Shown here: positions 26,891 to 36,783 of the stretch, piece by piece
How the letters are laid out: each line of letters starts with the position of its first letter
Numbering within the stretch: position 1 is the first letter of the stretch
Source of the DNA: JADLHS01 sp020848635
Lineage (GTDB): Bacteria; Verrucomicrobiota; Verrucomicrobiia; Limisphaerales; JADLHS01
Reading direction: 5' to 3'
Assembly (NCBI GenBank): GCA_037044975.1
Contig: JBAOIL010000005.1
Location: forward strand, 124,001 to 188,000
DNA: 64,000 bases
Position numbers and translations under genes: made by a program
The notes under the pieces: generated by a model
Databases searched by the model: none
Told to the model about the DNA's origin: nothing
Seen by the model: only the letters and a program-made list of their open reading frames with translations

Positions 26891-27712
26891 AATTTTGGTT
26901 TTTTGTTACCGTGTGTGCCGTGACTATCTCAATTACCCGACGAAGTGTCAACAGTTTTTAAAAGATTTTTTGAACGATTTTTGACGGTCAATACACACTC
27001 TGCAAACTGCTTGTAAACAGTGGTTTAACAACTCCATGTTTTGCGGAATGCAGGTCCGTATTTCCCCTGATTCCTTCTTTCTACAAAAGAATCTTTGTCC
27101 CCATTGCGGGGGACAGAGAAATCCTCAAGGCAAAACTCATCCCGAATTTCAATGTTGCGTAGCGTCAGGCATCCCTGCCTGACGTAGAGGGCGGCATCCT
27201 GCCGCCCGGAAAATGGCGGACGGATGGAACAATGGTTTGCCCGCTTTCCCACAAACTGAGGAAGGAACGGTTTTTCCGCCGGGCTGAAAGCCGCGGCTCT
27301 ACGGCAGGCCAGGAAGCCTCCCGCTACGGTGCCCACCGCCAAGCTGCTACGCTTGTCCACTCTGGAGTTCGGGTTAAATGCGCGGCCTTCGTCCGCCAGG
27401 GTGGTAAGCCCATATCTACGCTGGCAAGGAGGTCACAATGCCACTCAGTCAGATCACTGGTCTGCTGGTTCCACTTCAGATTTTGGATTCGAGATGAGCC
27501 ATGGAAGATAGGGTCAGACAGCGAAGCCAGTTGAGGACTTTGCCTTTCTTTAGCAGTTAGTTTGTTAACCCGGGAGCGCTTCTTGCAAAGAATGATGACC
27601 ATCCATGCCAAAATCCTACCCAACAAGACCGAAACCCTATTGGGTGGTTTTGGGTGGCGGGGAAGAAACAGGTGTCAGCGGCACGGGTGAGGCATCCAAA
27701 GTGAAAAGGCCT
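26891..27712. other. 820-bp repeat-bearing intergenic region
   Basis: No gene recognised. It carries the two tandem hairpins at 27163-27207 and a 10-bp palindrome AGCCGCGGCT at 27289-27298 next to further GC-rich repeat-like words. Confidence 0.55.
27163..27207. repeat. Two tandem hairpins sharing a GGCATCC(C)TGCC core
   Basis: The first has perfect nine-base arms (27163-27171 and 27176-27184, loop TCCC). The second has perfect eight-base arms (27189-27196 and 27200-27207, loop TCC). They have different stems but the same apex, which suggests one repeat family. No T-run follows. Confidence 0.75.
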
Positions 27713-29345
27713 TTAGGGAAAGTCGGGGATTCCAGCCAGTCGGCCAAGCAGGTGAATTTCCATACCAGTCAGACCCAAGAGTGGAAGATCGGGAAAAAGT
27801 CAGGTGACTAGCGTCGGCAAGCCGGAGAGAAGTACCGGAGATGCCAAGCTTGGGGGCGATTGCCACCAGCCAAGGGAGAGCGGCATTGTTCGTGATGGAA
27901 AGGCGGGCACGCCCAAAAAGAAGTCGTCCGAGCTGGGTCATTTGAATCAAACCACTTTCAGATGGGTGCGTGAGTTCCCAATCGTAGAAAAATAGATTGG
28001 TCTCGGCCTGGAACTGGCGGATTAATTCATCCGGCGCAGGGCGGTTGGTCAGAAGATTGCGGAATAAGTCCACCCGTCATGACGGGCATTCCCGAGGCAA
28101 TCGTCACACCGAGATTTGGTTACAATGTAGGGAATCCCGCGCCAGCGAAGCAGGGGCGAATCCGGCATCACGTTCGAAAGCTCCGTAGCGGAAAATGTTG
28201 GTGGGCGAACTGGCGGCAAAGCGCGGGATTCACATCGTTGATAAGGAACTCAGAAAGATGGTGCATCTGGTTGCTGGCTTCGAGCCGAAGGCAACGCAAA
28301 AAAGCGTAGGGCCGGCAGCGCCTTCCTGTGCCCAAAAAAAGGCCTGATTAGGCGGAGTCCCGAGGCGGGCTTCATTCCAAAACGGGAGCGATTTAAGCAA
28401 TGGACGGATGCCCCGCATACCCATAAAACCGATGAGTGGGTCGTGAACCAGGTTGGTCGGGATGTTCCACGGCTCCAACTCGATCGGAAGGGGCGACGGG
28501 AAATTGAGTTCCCCCCGGGTGCGAACGTTTTGGCCGTCGCCGATCAGGGTTAGAGCGAGGCGGGGAAGGTTCTGGGGTGCCGAAGGCGGCGGGCGGAGGG
28601 CAGACCCAAATGGAAGCAATTGGGCGAAAGCCCCAAGGTCGGCCTCGGTTTCGAGCCAGTAGTTCGTGGGCGGGGGCGGAAACGGGGCGTGGTCGCGCTG
28701 GATGCGAGCAGCGAAATCGGTGAGCAAACCGGAAGGTTGCGGCTGAACGGCCGAGAGGCGAGCAAACGACAGGAGGGTCCAGTCGCCGAAGCGGGACAGG
28801 GAAAAACTGAGGTCGGAAGTCTGAAGTCGGAAGTCCGAAGTCAGGACTCCGGGGGTTGACGAGGAACCAGTGATGGATTGGAGAATCACGGGAAGATTGG
28901 TCCGCCAAAGCGCGGCGCGGTCGGGAGCGAGGCGGAGGGCCAGGACGACTTCGGGGGGCTGATTGGTGGCGGCACGCACCTCGAGATAGGATTCCGCTTG
29001 CACCAGATCGTCCAGCAGCGGACGCAGGAGCGCGGTGGGGGCGTTGGAGACCGCGGTATTCGTCCGCCACAGCCGCCAGGGGGCGGTGGCAAGCTTGTCG
29101 AGTGTCTGGGCTTCGAGCCTGGCACTTTCAGGCAGATTCCAAAGGGCGATGAAGTTGGTGGCGTTGCTCTCGGCGGCCAGGCGCTGTTTGCCGAGCCAAT
29201 GCAGACGGGCCAAGATCGCTCCCAAAGCCGGCGGCTTGAGTTCCGGGGCGGGAGCGCTTGGCGCCGGCGCGGGCGGGCTGCAGCCGGCAAGGGCGGCCAG
29301 GATCAAGACGGTCACGAGACCGAGGTAACATGTCGTTGTACGCAT
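27713..29345 (-). pseudogene. Lipoprotein of unknown function, at least five frameshifts
   Basis: The N-terminus MRTTTCYLGLVTVLILAALA is followed by GCSPPAPAPS, a clean lipobox. The first 370 residues (to about 28245) read without a break and include SFSLSRFGDWTLLSFARLS. After that, pieces of one protein appear in changing frames: FLINDVNPALCRQ, ELSNVMPDSPLLRWRGIPYIV, NLGVTIASG, then NRPAPDELIRQFQAETNLFFYDWEL, and finally LGLTGMEIHLL with TAA at 27713. No domain of known function is recognised; the layout resembles large exported proteins of the phylum with an embedded repeat near the C-terminus. The damage is concentrated in the last 500 bases. Confidence 0.55.
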
Positions 29346-29550
29346 GACGGGGCGTGTTTTGCCAGAGAATCGGGCTGCGGGCAATTTGAAAGCAGCAATG
29401 GGCAACCGCCCAGCGAAACCAGGTAACACGGAAGCGGGGGCGGGTTGGACACGCAGCGGGCACAAGGCCGCCTGGTAATTCCCGACCGCCTTTTGTAATT
29501 CGCCCGCTGCCGCCTTTTCAGCCCGCGGTGTCACGGGAACGGGAGCAGCG

Positions 29551-31456
29551 CTACGATTTGTCCGCCGCTGCCCGAATCCCCTCCAACTCTTCCCAGCGCG
29601 CGTAGAGGTTCGTAACATTCGTTTTTGCGGCGTCGAGATCGGCCGTGAGCTGGTTGACCTGGGTGGCGTGTTTGCGGAAGAAGTCCGGCTGGGCAAACAA
29701 ACCTTCAATCCGCGCCACCTCGGCTTCGACCGCGTGAATCTGGGCCTCAATGCCGTCCAGTTCGCGTTGCTCCTTGAAGGACAGCTTGCGGGGTTTCGCC
29801 CCGTTGGCCGCCGCGGCTTTTGCAGGGGCGGCGGATTTGTTGGCGGAAATGAAAAGCGGCACTCTGTCGGGCCGCCTCTTTGGCCGCGCGCTGCTTCTTC
29901 TCCAGGTAATAATCGTAATCGCCGACGCTGTGCGCAATTTTCCCGTCGCCCTCGAAGGCGAGGATGTTCGTGCAAACGCGATTCAAGAAATAGCGGTCGT
30001 GGCTCACCACCAGCACCATCCCGGGAAACGCGATCAAGGCCTCCTCCAGCACGCGCAAGGTCGGCAGATCGAGATCGTTCGTCGGCTCGTCGAGAATGAG
30101 GAAGTTGCCGCCGCACTTCAGAATCTTGGCGAGTAACAGCCGGCTGCGCTCGCCCCCGCTGAGTTTCTTCACCAGCGTGGTGATGCGATCATCCGCAAAC
30201 AGAAATCGTTTCAGATACGAGCGCACCGAGATTTTTGAATCGCCCCAGATCACGAACTCCGTGCCGTCGGCGGCTTCATCGAGCACGGTGCGCTCTTCGT
30301 TCAACTGCAGGCGGCCCTGGTCCACGTAATTGAACTTGGTGAGCTGCCCGATCTTCACCGTGCCTTCCGTGGGCGGGAGTTGACCAATGATGGCTTTCAG
30401 CAACGTGGTTTTGCCGAGGCCGTTCCGCCCGCAAACCCCGATGCGCTGGCCGTTTTCAAACGTGTAACTGAACCCGCGGAACAATTTCTTCTCACCGAGA
30501 GTCATTCCCAGATTGCTCACCTCGACCGTGCGATTGCCGAGCTGGGGCGGCGGCGGGATGACGAGTTCCATGTCTTCCTCGACCGCGGGCCCGGCCTGCG
30601 CCGCCGTTTCGTAGTAACGCTCGAAGCGGTCCTTCTGTTTGCTGCGTTGCGCGCGCGGGCCCTGGCGCACCCAGGCCAGTTCCTTCTTCAGAAACATCTG
30701 GCGCTTGTGTTCGACGGTTGCGTCCGCCTCCTGACGCTCCGCCTTGGCCAGCAGGTAATCGGTATAATTGCCGTTCTGCGACCAGAACTTGCCCTCGTAC
30801 AACTCAACCATGCGCTGCGCAACCCGGTCGAGAAAATAGCGGTCATGTGTGACGACCAGAAACGAACCGTGAAACTCGTCGAGAAAATCGGCGACCCAAT
30901 CAATGGATTCCGGATCGAGATGGTTCGTCGGCTCGTCGAGAATCAGGAAGTCGGGCAATGAAACGATGGCGCGGCACATGGCCACGCGCCGCTTCTCGCC
31001 GCCGGACAGCGTTTCAATGCGCCGGTCCGCGGCTGGACAATTCAGATGCGACATGGCCGTCTCGATGCGCAGATCGAGCGTCCAGCCTTCGAGCGCCTGG
31101 ATGCGATGCTCCAGCTCCTCGTGGCGCGGCGAGTCATGCGGCAGCGATTCAAACTCGGCGATCAAATCGAGTACCGGTTTCGCGCCGTCACGAATATTCT
31201 CGGCCACCGACCGGGTCGCATCGAGCATGAAATCCTGCGGCAGATAGCTCACGACCAGATCGCGCTGCCGCGAGACCACGCCGGTGTCGGGGGATTGCAA
31301 CCCGGCGAGAATGCGAAGGAACGTCGTCTTGCCGCAGCCATTGCGCCCGACCAGCCCGATGCGATCGCCCGCTTCGATGCCAAGCGTGGCGGCATCCAGG
31401 ACGGCGCGTTCGCCGTAGCGCACAGTGATTTCGGTGGCAGTGATGATGGTGGACAT
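29551..31456 (-). pseudogene. ABC-F family ATP-binding protein (Uup-like), one frameshift
   Basis: Two ATP-binding cassettes on one chain and no membrane segments. The first has Walker A GRNGCGKTT (about residue 38), signature LSGGEKRR and Walker B FLILDEPTNHLD. The linker contains RQGPRAQRSKQKDRFERY. The second has GRNGLGKTT, LSGGERSR and LILDEPTNDLD. The C-terminal coiled coil (KPRKLSFKEQRELDGIEAQI...) lies in another frame, reached by removing one base between about 29850 and 29885. ABC-F proteins act on ribosomes or DNA and do not transport. The C-terminal helix matches Uup. The core is intact, so a truncated product could still work if the shift is real. Confidence 0.85.
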
Positions 31457-31837
31457 TTCAGTTCAGACCGCAAACGGACACAAAATTATTCCCACAGGAA
31501 CGCGGACGGTAGCAGAGAATCCAGCCGGAACAAGAGCCGGTTTGAAACGGCGCCGCCCACATGAGGCTCGCGACCTTCAGGCCAAGGCGGCTGCGGCCCC
31601 CGTGGATCGGGCGGGGAATCTCGCCCCGCGGAGCGGATGGCATTGCGGCCGGCGATGCCCGGGATCGGAGGGCGACCGGGTCCGGGTTGGGTTCTACGAC
31701 CTGGGCGCGCAGCCACACCTTGATGAGCGCGAGGATGCTTGCTTCACTGACCCGCCGCGCGACCCACCGCAGCCACCCCCGGCGCGGGATGCAATCAAAG
31801 GAAACATCACAGCATCGAATCGGATGGGGACCGATTT
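31457..31837. other. Intergenic gap, 381 bp
   Basis: Lies between the start of the ABC-F gene and the end of the PQQ-propeller gene, both on the minus strand. I see no gene, hairpin or repeat in it that I would defend. Confidence 0.45.
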
Positions 31838-33463
31838 TTACTCCGGGCGCTTTTGAACGGCGAACAGGTCGCTCATGGTAGCAACGTAGAGCACCCCGTT
31901 GGCCGCGGTGGCGGTGGCGCTGATGGGATTGCCAAGTTCAAGTTCGGCCAGCACGCGTTTCGCCCGGCTCGCGGCGAAGACATAAAAACTTCCGCTCCGG
32001 GTACCGAGATAGACTTTACCGTCCGCCACGTACGGCGAGGCCCACGCTTCACCTTTGATCTCGTGCGTCCAAAGCCGCTGGCCGGTTTTCGCGTCCACAC
32101 AATGGAACGTGCGTCCGCAATCCGCGATGAACACCAGGCCATCCTTCACCGCCGGGCTGGACATGACGTGCTTTTCCAACGGATACGACCACACCAAACC
32201 CTCACCCCCCGCCCCGCTCCCATCGGATGGGCGAGGGTGGCCGCCCGGCCGGGTGAGGGCCACCACATCAATGCACTTGAGCCACGCCTCGTTCTTGCCC
32301 CACCAGAGGTCGCCGCCGCCGGCGACATAGAGGCGGTCACGGAGAAATACCGGCAGCCCAAAGATGTTGCTCGGGCTTTCGCGGCGGTTGCTGTTGAATT
32401 TGTGAACGTCCGTTTTCGGCGCTGTGGGATCGCAGTCGAATTGGAAAACTTTTTTCAGCTTGAGCACTTCCCCCGCCGGGGGAGGCGCACCCACCGGCTG
32501 GAAGCCGTAAACGACTCCATTCCCGCCGCAGAAGAAAATTAACAGGCGACCGTTCACCTTGGCCAGCGACGGCGATGACCAGGTGTTGTGAAAGATCGTC
32601 GGACCGATGTGTTCGTCGTCGCGGGCGAGGAGCCGGCCCGTACGCTTGTCGAGCACGATCAAGCTGGGGGCGTCAGGGGCACGAATACGTTTGTGCGTAT
32701 TGTCCACACCGCTGGCGGTGTTCAGATAAAGATAATCACCATGGATCAGGATCGAACTGTGCGCCGCATCGTGCGGCCAGATGCCGGCGTCGGCCACGAG
32801 ATCGAATTTCCAGAGGATGTCCGCATCGAGCGGGCCCGGCTCGAGCAGTTTTCCATCGGCGGGCGGGTGCAGCGGTTCCGGCCGGGTTTCGGCGCCGATC
32901 ACCTGACGGGGCGGCGATCCGGCGGTCGAAGGCGGTGTCATATAGGCGGCTTCGTCCCGAAACGGGCCCTCGTTGCCGTTGGCCAGACCGTTCGCGTCGA
33001 GGCAAACCACCGCGCCCCGATTGTCCACCAGATAAACCCTTGCCCCTTCCACCGTGGCCGTCGAAGACATGCCCATATTCGGCCAATCCATGTAGGCATC
33101 TTCGTCGCGTTTTGGTACGACGAGTTGCCAGAGCAGGTGGCCGGTTTTTTCGTCGAGGCACATGAACACCCCCCGGTCGCCTTGGTGTTTGGGATCGCGC
33201 GGCTCGCCGTTGTTCGTGCCGATGTAAATGCGCCCCTTGGCGATGATGGGTGTGGAATGGGTCTGGGTACCGAGCTTCGCCGTCCATTTGATGTTGCGGC
33301 CGGTCTTGGGATCGAAAGTGTCGGGCAACCCGCGCTCCTTTGAAACCATGTTGCGCGACCACGCCTCCCCCCACTGCGGTTGGTCGGCGGCGAATGCGCA
33401 GGGATTCCAGCCGCCCACCGTCAGGCAGCAGCCGAGCGGCAGGAACAACAGTTTTCGTTGCAT
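31838..33463 (-). CDS. Exported PQQ-type beta-propeller repeat protein
   Basis: 541 residues, starting with a Sec signal (MQRKLLFLPLGCCLTVGGW). Several PQQ-like repeats follow, for example FDPKTGRNIKWTAKLGT, CLDEKTGHLLWQLVVP, VLDKRTGRLLARDD, CVDAKTGQRLWTHEIKG and AYVADGKVYLGTRSG-like blades, which form an eight-bladed-type propeller. No quinoprotein dehydrogenase metal site or heme motif is obvious, so it is probably a structural or binding protein of the outer envelope and not an enzyme; this is inferred. It diverges from the exported protein at 33849. The ATG at 33463 is chosen because the signal peptide begins there. Confidence 0.8.
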   Translation of the reverse strand: MQRKLLFLPLGCCLTVGGWNPCAFAADQPQWGEAWSRNMVSKERGLPDTFDPKTGRNIKWTAKLGTQTHSTPIIAKGRIYIGTNNGEPRDPKHQGDRGVFMCLDEKTGHLLWQLVVPKRDEDAYMDWPNMGMSSTATVEGARVYLVDNRGAVVCLDANGLANGNEGPFRDEAAYMTPPSTAGSPPRQVIGAETRPEPLHPPADGKLLEPGPLDADILWKFDLVADAGIWPHDAAHSSILIHGDYLYLNTASGVDNTHKRIRAPDAPSLIVLDKRTGRLLARDDEHIGPTIFHNTWSSPSLAKVNGRLLIFFCGGNGVVYGFQPVGAPPPAGEVLKLKKVFQFDCDPTAPKTDVHKFNSNRRESPSNIFGLPVFLRDRLYVAGGGDLWWGKNEAWLKCIDVVALTRPGGHPRPSDGSGAGGEGLVWSYPLEKHVMSSPAVKDGLVFIADCGRTFHCVDAKTGQRLWTHEIKGEAWASPYVADGKVYLGTRSGSFYVFAASRAKRVLAELELGNPISATATAANGVLYVATMSDLFAVQKRPE

Positions 33464-33848
33464 CGGTGACACCCCCACAGGGAAACTCAACCAATCCAAT
33501 TCAACAAGATTTGTTTGGCGGATCCCGGGCTTGGGCTCGGCCCGCCGGATTTTTTCGGGAGCAACTTTGCCAATGCGCGTCGTGTCGCTGGCCGCGGGGG
33601 CAGTCGTCAACGCCGTTGCCCACCTGTCGCTCGTGTTTGGACTGGGCCTGCTGGCGGCGCTTTCGATGTTCGCCTTGCATCCCTTTCTCCATCGGCTGGG
33701 ACCACCGCCGGAAGTGGCCGCCGCCGGGATGATGCGGGGTGTTTGGCTTGGTGCTCAACCGCGCGCTCCCGTCGCAGCCGGCGACCGGTGGCAGGCGCGC
33801 CGCGGGAAGACGCTTGCATTTGGCCGCCGGCTGGCGCATCCCATCCTC
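33464..33848. other. Divergent promoter region, 385 bp
   Basis: Separates two divergent exported-protein genes and must hold both promoters. An in-frame upstream extension of the plus-strand gene contains a hydrophobic stretch (VVNAVAHLSLVFGLGLLAAL), but it precedes a good signal peptide and I do not treat it as coding. Confidence 0.45.
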
Positions 33849-36023
33849 ATGCGTTTCAGCGTTATCAGCCTCCTCACCTTCGGCTGGGGTGCTTTGGCCG
33901 TTTGGGCGGCCGGGAATCCGCCGGCATTTCCTCCCGACCCGGATCAAGCGCTGGAGCGAACTTGCTTTCAAACGGCCTCGCCCTGGAGTGCGGCCGGCAA
34001 TCTGCGTTCCGATGTCGCGATCGTTTACGGCATTGATCCCGGCCTGCCCCAACGCATCCAGACCTGGCGGGATCGCGGTTATCGCATCCACCTGATGACC
34101 GGCGTATCGTGGGGCGAATATCAGGATTACCTCTACGGCCGTTTCGACGGCATCAATCACGAGGACGAAGCCCAAACCGAGCGGAACGGCAAGAAGATCA
34201 GCCACGGGGGCGACGTCTATTACATGTGTCCGGGCACGAACTTTGGGAAATTCCTTTGCGTGGGCGTGCAGCGCGCACTCGATGCGGGCGTGGAGGCGGT
34301 GCATCTCGAGGAACCCGAGTTCTGGGTGCGCGGCGGATATTCGGAAGGTTTCAAACGCGAGTGGCGCGCCGGCTATGGCGAGGACTGGCAGCCGCCGCAC
34401 AGTTCGGTGGATGCCCAGTGGCGCGCGTCGAAGCTCAAGTATTTCCTGTATCGCCGCGCCTTGCAGCAGGTATTCGATTACATCCAGGCGTACAACCAGC
34501 GCACGGGCCGCCAGGTGCGTTGCTACGTGCCCACGCACAGCTTGTTGAGTTACGCCCATTGGCGCATCGTCAGCCCGGAATCCAGCCTCGCCCGGCTCAA
34601 CGGTTGCGACGGTTACATCGCGCAGGTTTGGACCGGCACGGCGCGCACGCCGAATCGGTTTCGCGGAGAACTTCGCGAACGCACCTTTGAAACCGCGTTC
34701 CTGGAATACGGCGCCATGCAAAATCTTGTCCGCTCCACCGGACGGCGGGTGTGGTATTTGAACGATCCGGTGGAGGACAATCCGGATCACGATTGGGAGG
34801 ATTATCGCGTCAACTGGGAATCCACGCTCGTCGCTTCACTGTTCCAACCGGAGGTTCGGCACTATGAAGTCGCGCCCTGGCCGGAGCGGGTTTTTGGCGG
34901 CACCTATCCGCGCAAAGGCCAACCCGCGGAGCGCGAACCCATCCCGCCCGCCTACGCCACCGAACTGCAGACCGTGATGAACGCGCTCAACGACCTGGAC
35001 CAGTCGCGTGTGGAATGGGATTGCGGTACGACGGGCATGGGAGTGCTGGTCAGCGATTCGCTGATGTTTCAGCGCGGCGACCCGACCCCGAGCGATCCGC
35101 ATTTGAGTCAGGTTTACGGGCTGGCACTGCCGGTGTTAAAACGCGGCATGCCGGTGACCCCCGTCCAGCTCGAAAATCTCACCGTCACAAACTACCTCAA
35201 TGGCTTCCGTCTGCTGCTGCTCAGTTACCACGGCCAGAAGCCGCTCACGCCCGAGGTGCATGCCCCATTGGTGCAGTGGGTCAAACGCGGCGGCGCGCTG
35301 GTGGTGGTGGACGACGACACCGACCCGTACAATAAAGTTCGCGATTGGTGGAACAGCGACGGGTCCAACTATGCAACGCCCCGCGAGCACTTGTTGGAGC
35401 AGCTCGGGTTGGTCGGCAAGCGGACGCTGGCAGCAGGCGAGTTCGCGAAGGTGGGCAAAGGCGGGGTGCTGTGGCTGCGGGAAAATCCGGCGAACCTCGC
35501 CGCCAGCGCTGAGGGTGACACCCGATTGATTCAAGCTATAAAACAGGCCGCAGCGCGAGTGCGATTGAAATGGCGGGAGACCAATCACCTGCTGCTCCGG
35601 CGCGGTCCCTATCTCATCGCCGCCGGCCTCGATGAGTCCGCATCCGACGCGCCCAAGGAATTGCACGGCCGTTTCGTAAATCTGTTCGATCCCCAGTTGC
35701 GGTTCACTGACGCGGTGAAGCTCATCCCAGGCTCACGCGCCTTCCTGCTCGATCTAAAAGCCGCGCATGGCAATGAACCGCGCGTGCTGGCCTCGGCCTG
35801 CAAGGCGCTGCCGAAAAGCTCCAGTGGCAAACAGCTTGTCCTTACGGTTGAGGGCGTTGGCAACACGCCCGCGATTGTCCTGCTGCATGCGCCGAAGCCC
35901 CCGCGCGCCATCACGCTCACGGGTCAACCGCTCAAGGACTTCGCGTATTCGGCGGCGGAGAGACTTCTCTGGCTGCGTTTCCCGAACGAAACCAGTCCAC
36001 GGGAACTGGAAGTGCAATTCTGA
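33849..36023 (+). CDS. Exported TIM-barrel/amidotransferase-like protein, unclassified
   Basis: 724 residues with a Sec signal peptide (MRFSVISLLTFGWGALAVWA). The first half looks like a barrel: YRIHLMTGVSWGEYQDYLYG, then VEAVHLEEPEFWVRGGYS (about residues 150-167; HLEEPEFW has two acidic residues in a likely active-site position). A flavodoxin/GATase-like part follows with HAPLVQWVKRGGALVVVDDD (about 475-495), then a beta-rich tail. The order recalls GH42-like enzymes, but I cannot place it in a named family. The flavodoxin-like reductase gene follows after 85 bases, so it may be cotranscribed with the reductase and heparinase-like genes. Confidence 0.6.
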   Translation: MRFSVISLLTFGWGALAVWAAGNPPAFPPDPDQALERTCFQTASPWSAAGNLRSDVAIVYGIDPGLPQRIQTWRDRGYRIHLMTGVSWGEYQDYLYGRFDGINHEDEAQTERNGKKISHGGDVYYMCPGTNFGKFLCVGVQRALDAGVEAVHLEEPEFWVRGGYSEGFKREWRAGYGEDWQPPHSSVDAQWRASKLKYFLYRRALQQVFDYIQAYNQRTGRQVRCYVPTHSLLSYAHWRIVSPESSLARLNGCDGYIAQVWTGTARTPNRFRGELRERTFETAFLEYGAMQNLVRSTGRRVWYLNDPVEDNPDHDWEDYRVNWESTLVASLFQPEVRHYEVAPWPERVFGGTYPRKGQPAEREPIPPAYATELQTVMNALNDLDQSRVEWDCGTTGMGVLVSDSLMFQRGDPTPSDPHLSQVYGLALPVLKRGMPVTPVQLENLTVTNYLNGFRLLLLSYHGQKPLTPEVHAPLVQWVKRGGALVVVDDDTDPYNKVRDWWNSDGSNYATPREHLLEQLGLVGKRTLAAGEFAKVGKGGVLWLRENPANLAASAEGDTRLIQAIKQAAARVRLKWRETNHLLLRRGPYLIAAGLDESASDAPKELHGRFVNLFDPQLRFTDAVKLIPGSRAFLLDLKAAHGNEPRVLASACKALPKSSSGKQLVLTVEGVGNTPAIVLLHAPKPPRAITLTGQPLKDFAYSAAERLLWLRFPNETSPRELEVQF

Positions 36024-36108
36024 ATGCCAAAGCTGGCAGGCAAAGCCCGCGGCGCTTGGAACGCTTCCCGCCTTAAGCCTGCTGAAACCGGTCAACCAAA
36101 GGAAATAC

Positions 36109-36783
36109 ATGAAACCGAACCTCACACGGCGGAGCTTCCTCGCCACCGCGGGCGCAACCGCTCTCGCCACCAGCCTGACCTACGGCGCGGAATCCCCCTC
36201 AAACGGCAAGCCGATAAGAATCCTCGGCCTCGCGTGCAGCGCACGCAAGGGCATGACAACGGCGAAAGCCGTGCAAACCGCACTCAACGCCGCCCAGGCC
36301 GTGGACCCGCGGATCGCCATCGAGTTGATTGACCTGGGCGGATTACGCATCGCCGGTTGGTCGCCCAGTCCGATCCCGGATGATTTCGACGCGCTGCTCC
36401 CGAAACTCAAGGACCCGCAGCTGGGCGGCTTGATCATCGGCTCGCCGGCGTACTTCCGTTCGCTCAGTTCGCTGTGCAAGGCGTTCATCGAGCGTTGCAT
36501 GCCGCTGCGTGAGGGCGCGATGCTGCTGGCCGACAAGCCAGTGGGCGCCCTGGCAGTGGCGGGCGGGCGCAACGGGGGCCAGGAATTGGTGGTGCAGCAA
36601 ATCCTCACGGCGATGTTGAGCTACGGGATGGTGCCGGTCGGCGGCAAATCGCCCGCCATGCTGGGCGGCGCGCTCTGGAGCACCAAGGATGAAGTCAGCC
36701 AGGATGAACTCGGATTGCAGTCGGCCAAGCTGCTCGGCACCCATGTGGCGGAAGTGGCGTTGAAACTGTTCAAGAATGCATGA
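36109..36783 (+). CDS. Tat-exported NADPH-dependent FMN reductase-like protein
   Basis: 224 residues. The N-terminus has a twin-arginine signal (TRRSFLATAGATALATS), so the folded flavoprotein would leave the cytoplasm. The flavodoxin-like fold shows the phosphate loop CSARKGMTTAKAV (about residue 43) and the flavin-proximal loop IIGSPAYFRSLSSLCKAFIE (about 107). A GGAAA ribosome site precedes ATG 36109. It overlaps the next gene by four bases (ATGA at 36780-36783), so the two are translationally coupled. A reductase exported with a polysaccharide lyase is unusual; its electron donor outside the cytoplasm is unclear. Confidence 0.75.
   Translation: MKPNLTRRSFLATAGATALATSLTYGAESPSNGKPIRILGLACSARKGMTTAKAVQTALNAAQAVDPRIAIELIDLGGLRIAGWSPSPIPDDFDALLPKLKDPQLGGLIIGSPAYFRSLSSLCKAFIERCMPLREGAMLLADKPVGALAVAGGRNGGQELVVQQILTAMLSYGMVPVGGKSPAMLGGALWSTKDEVSQDELGLQSAKLLGTHVAEVALKLFKNA

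Noticed and set aside
28073..28086. 14-bp palindrome CCCGTCATGACGGG
   Set aside because: It falls inside the broken lipoprotein coding sequence and has no second copy or neighbouring signal; likely chance.
33228..33848. Long in-frame upstream extension with a hydrophobic stretch before the exported protein at 33849
   Set aside because: The ATG at 33849 begins a proper signal peptide; the extension overlaps the divergent gene and has no family features.
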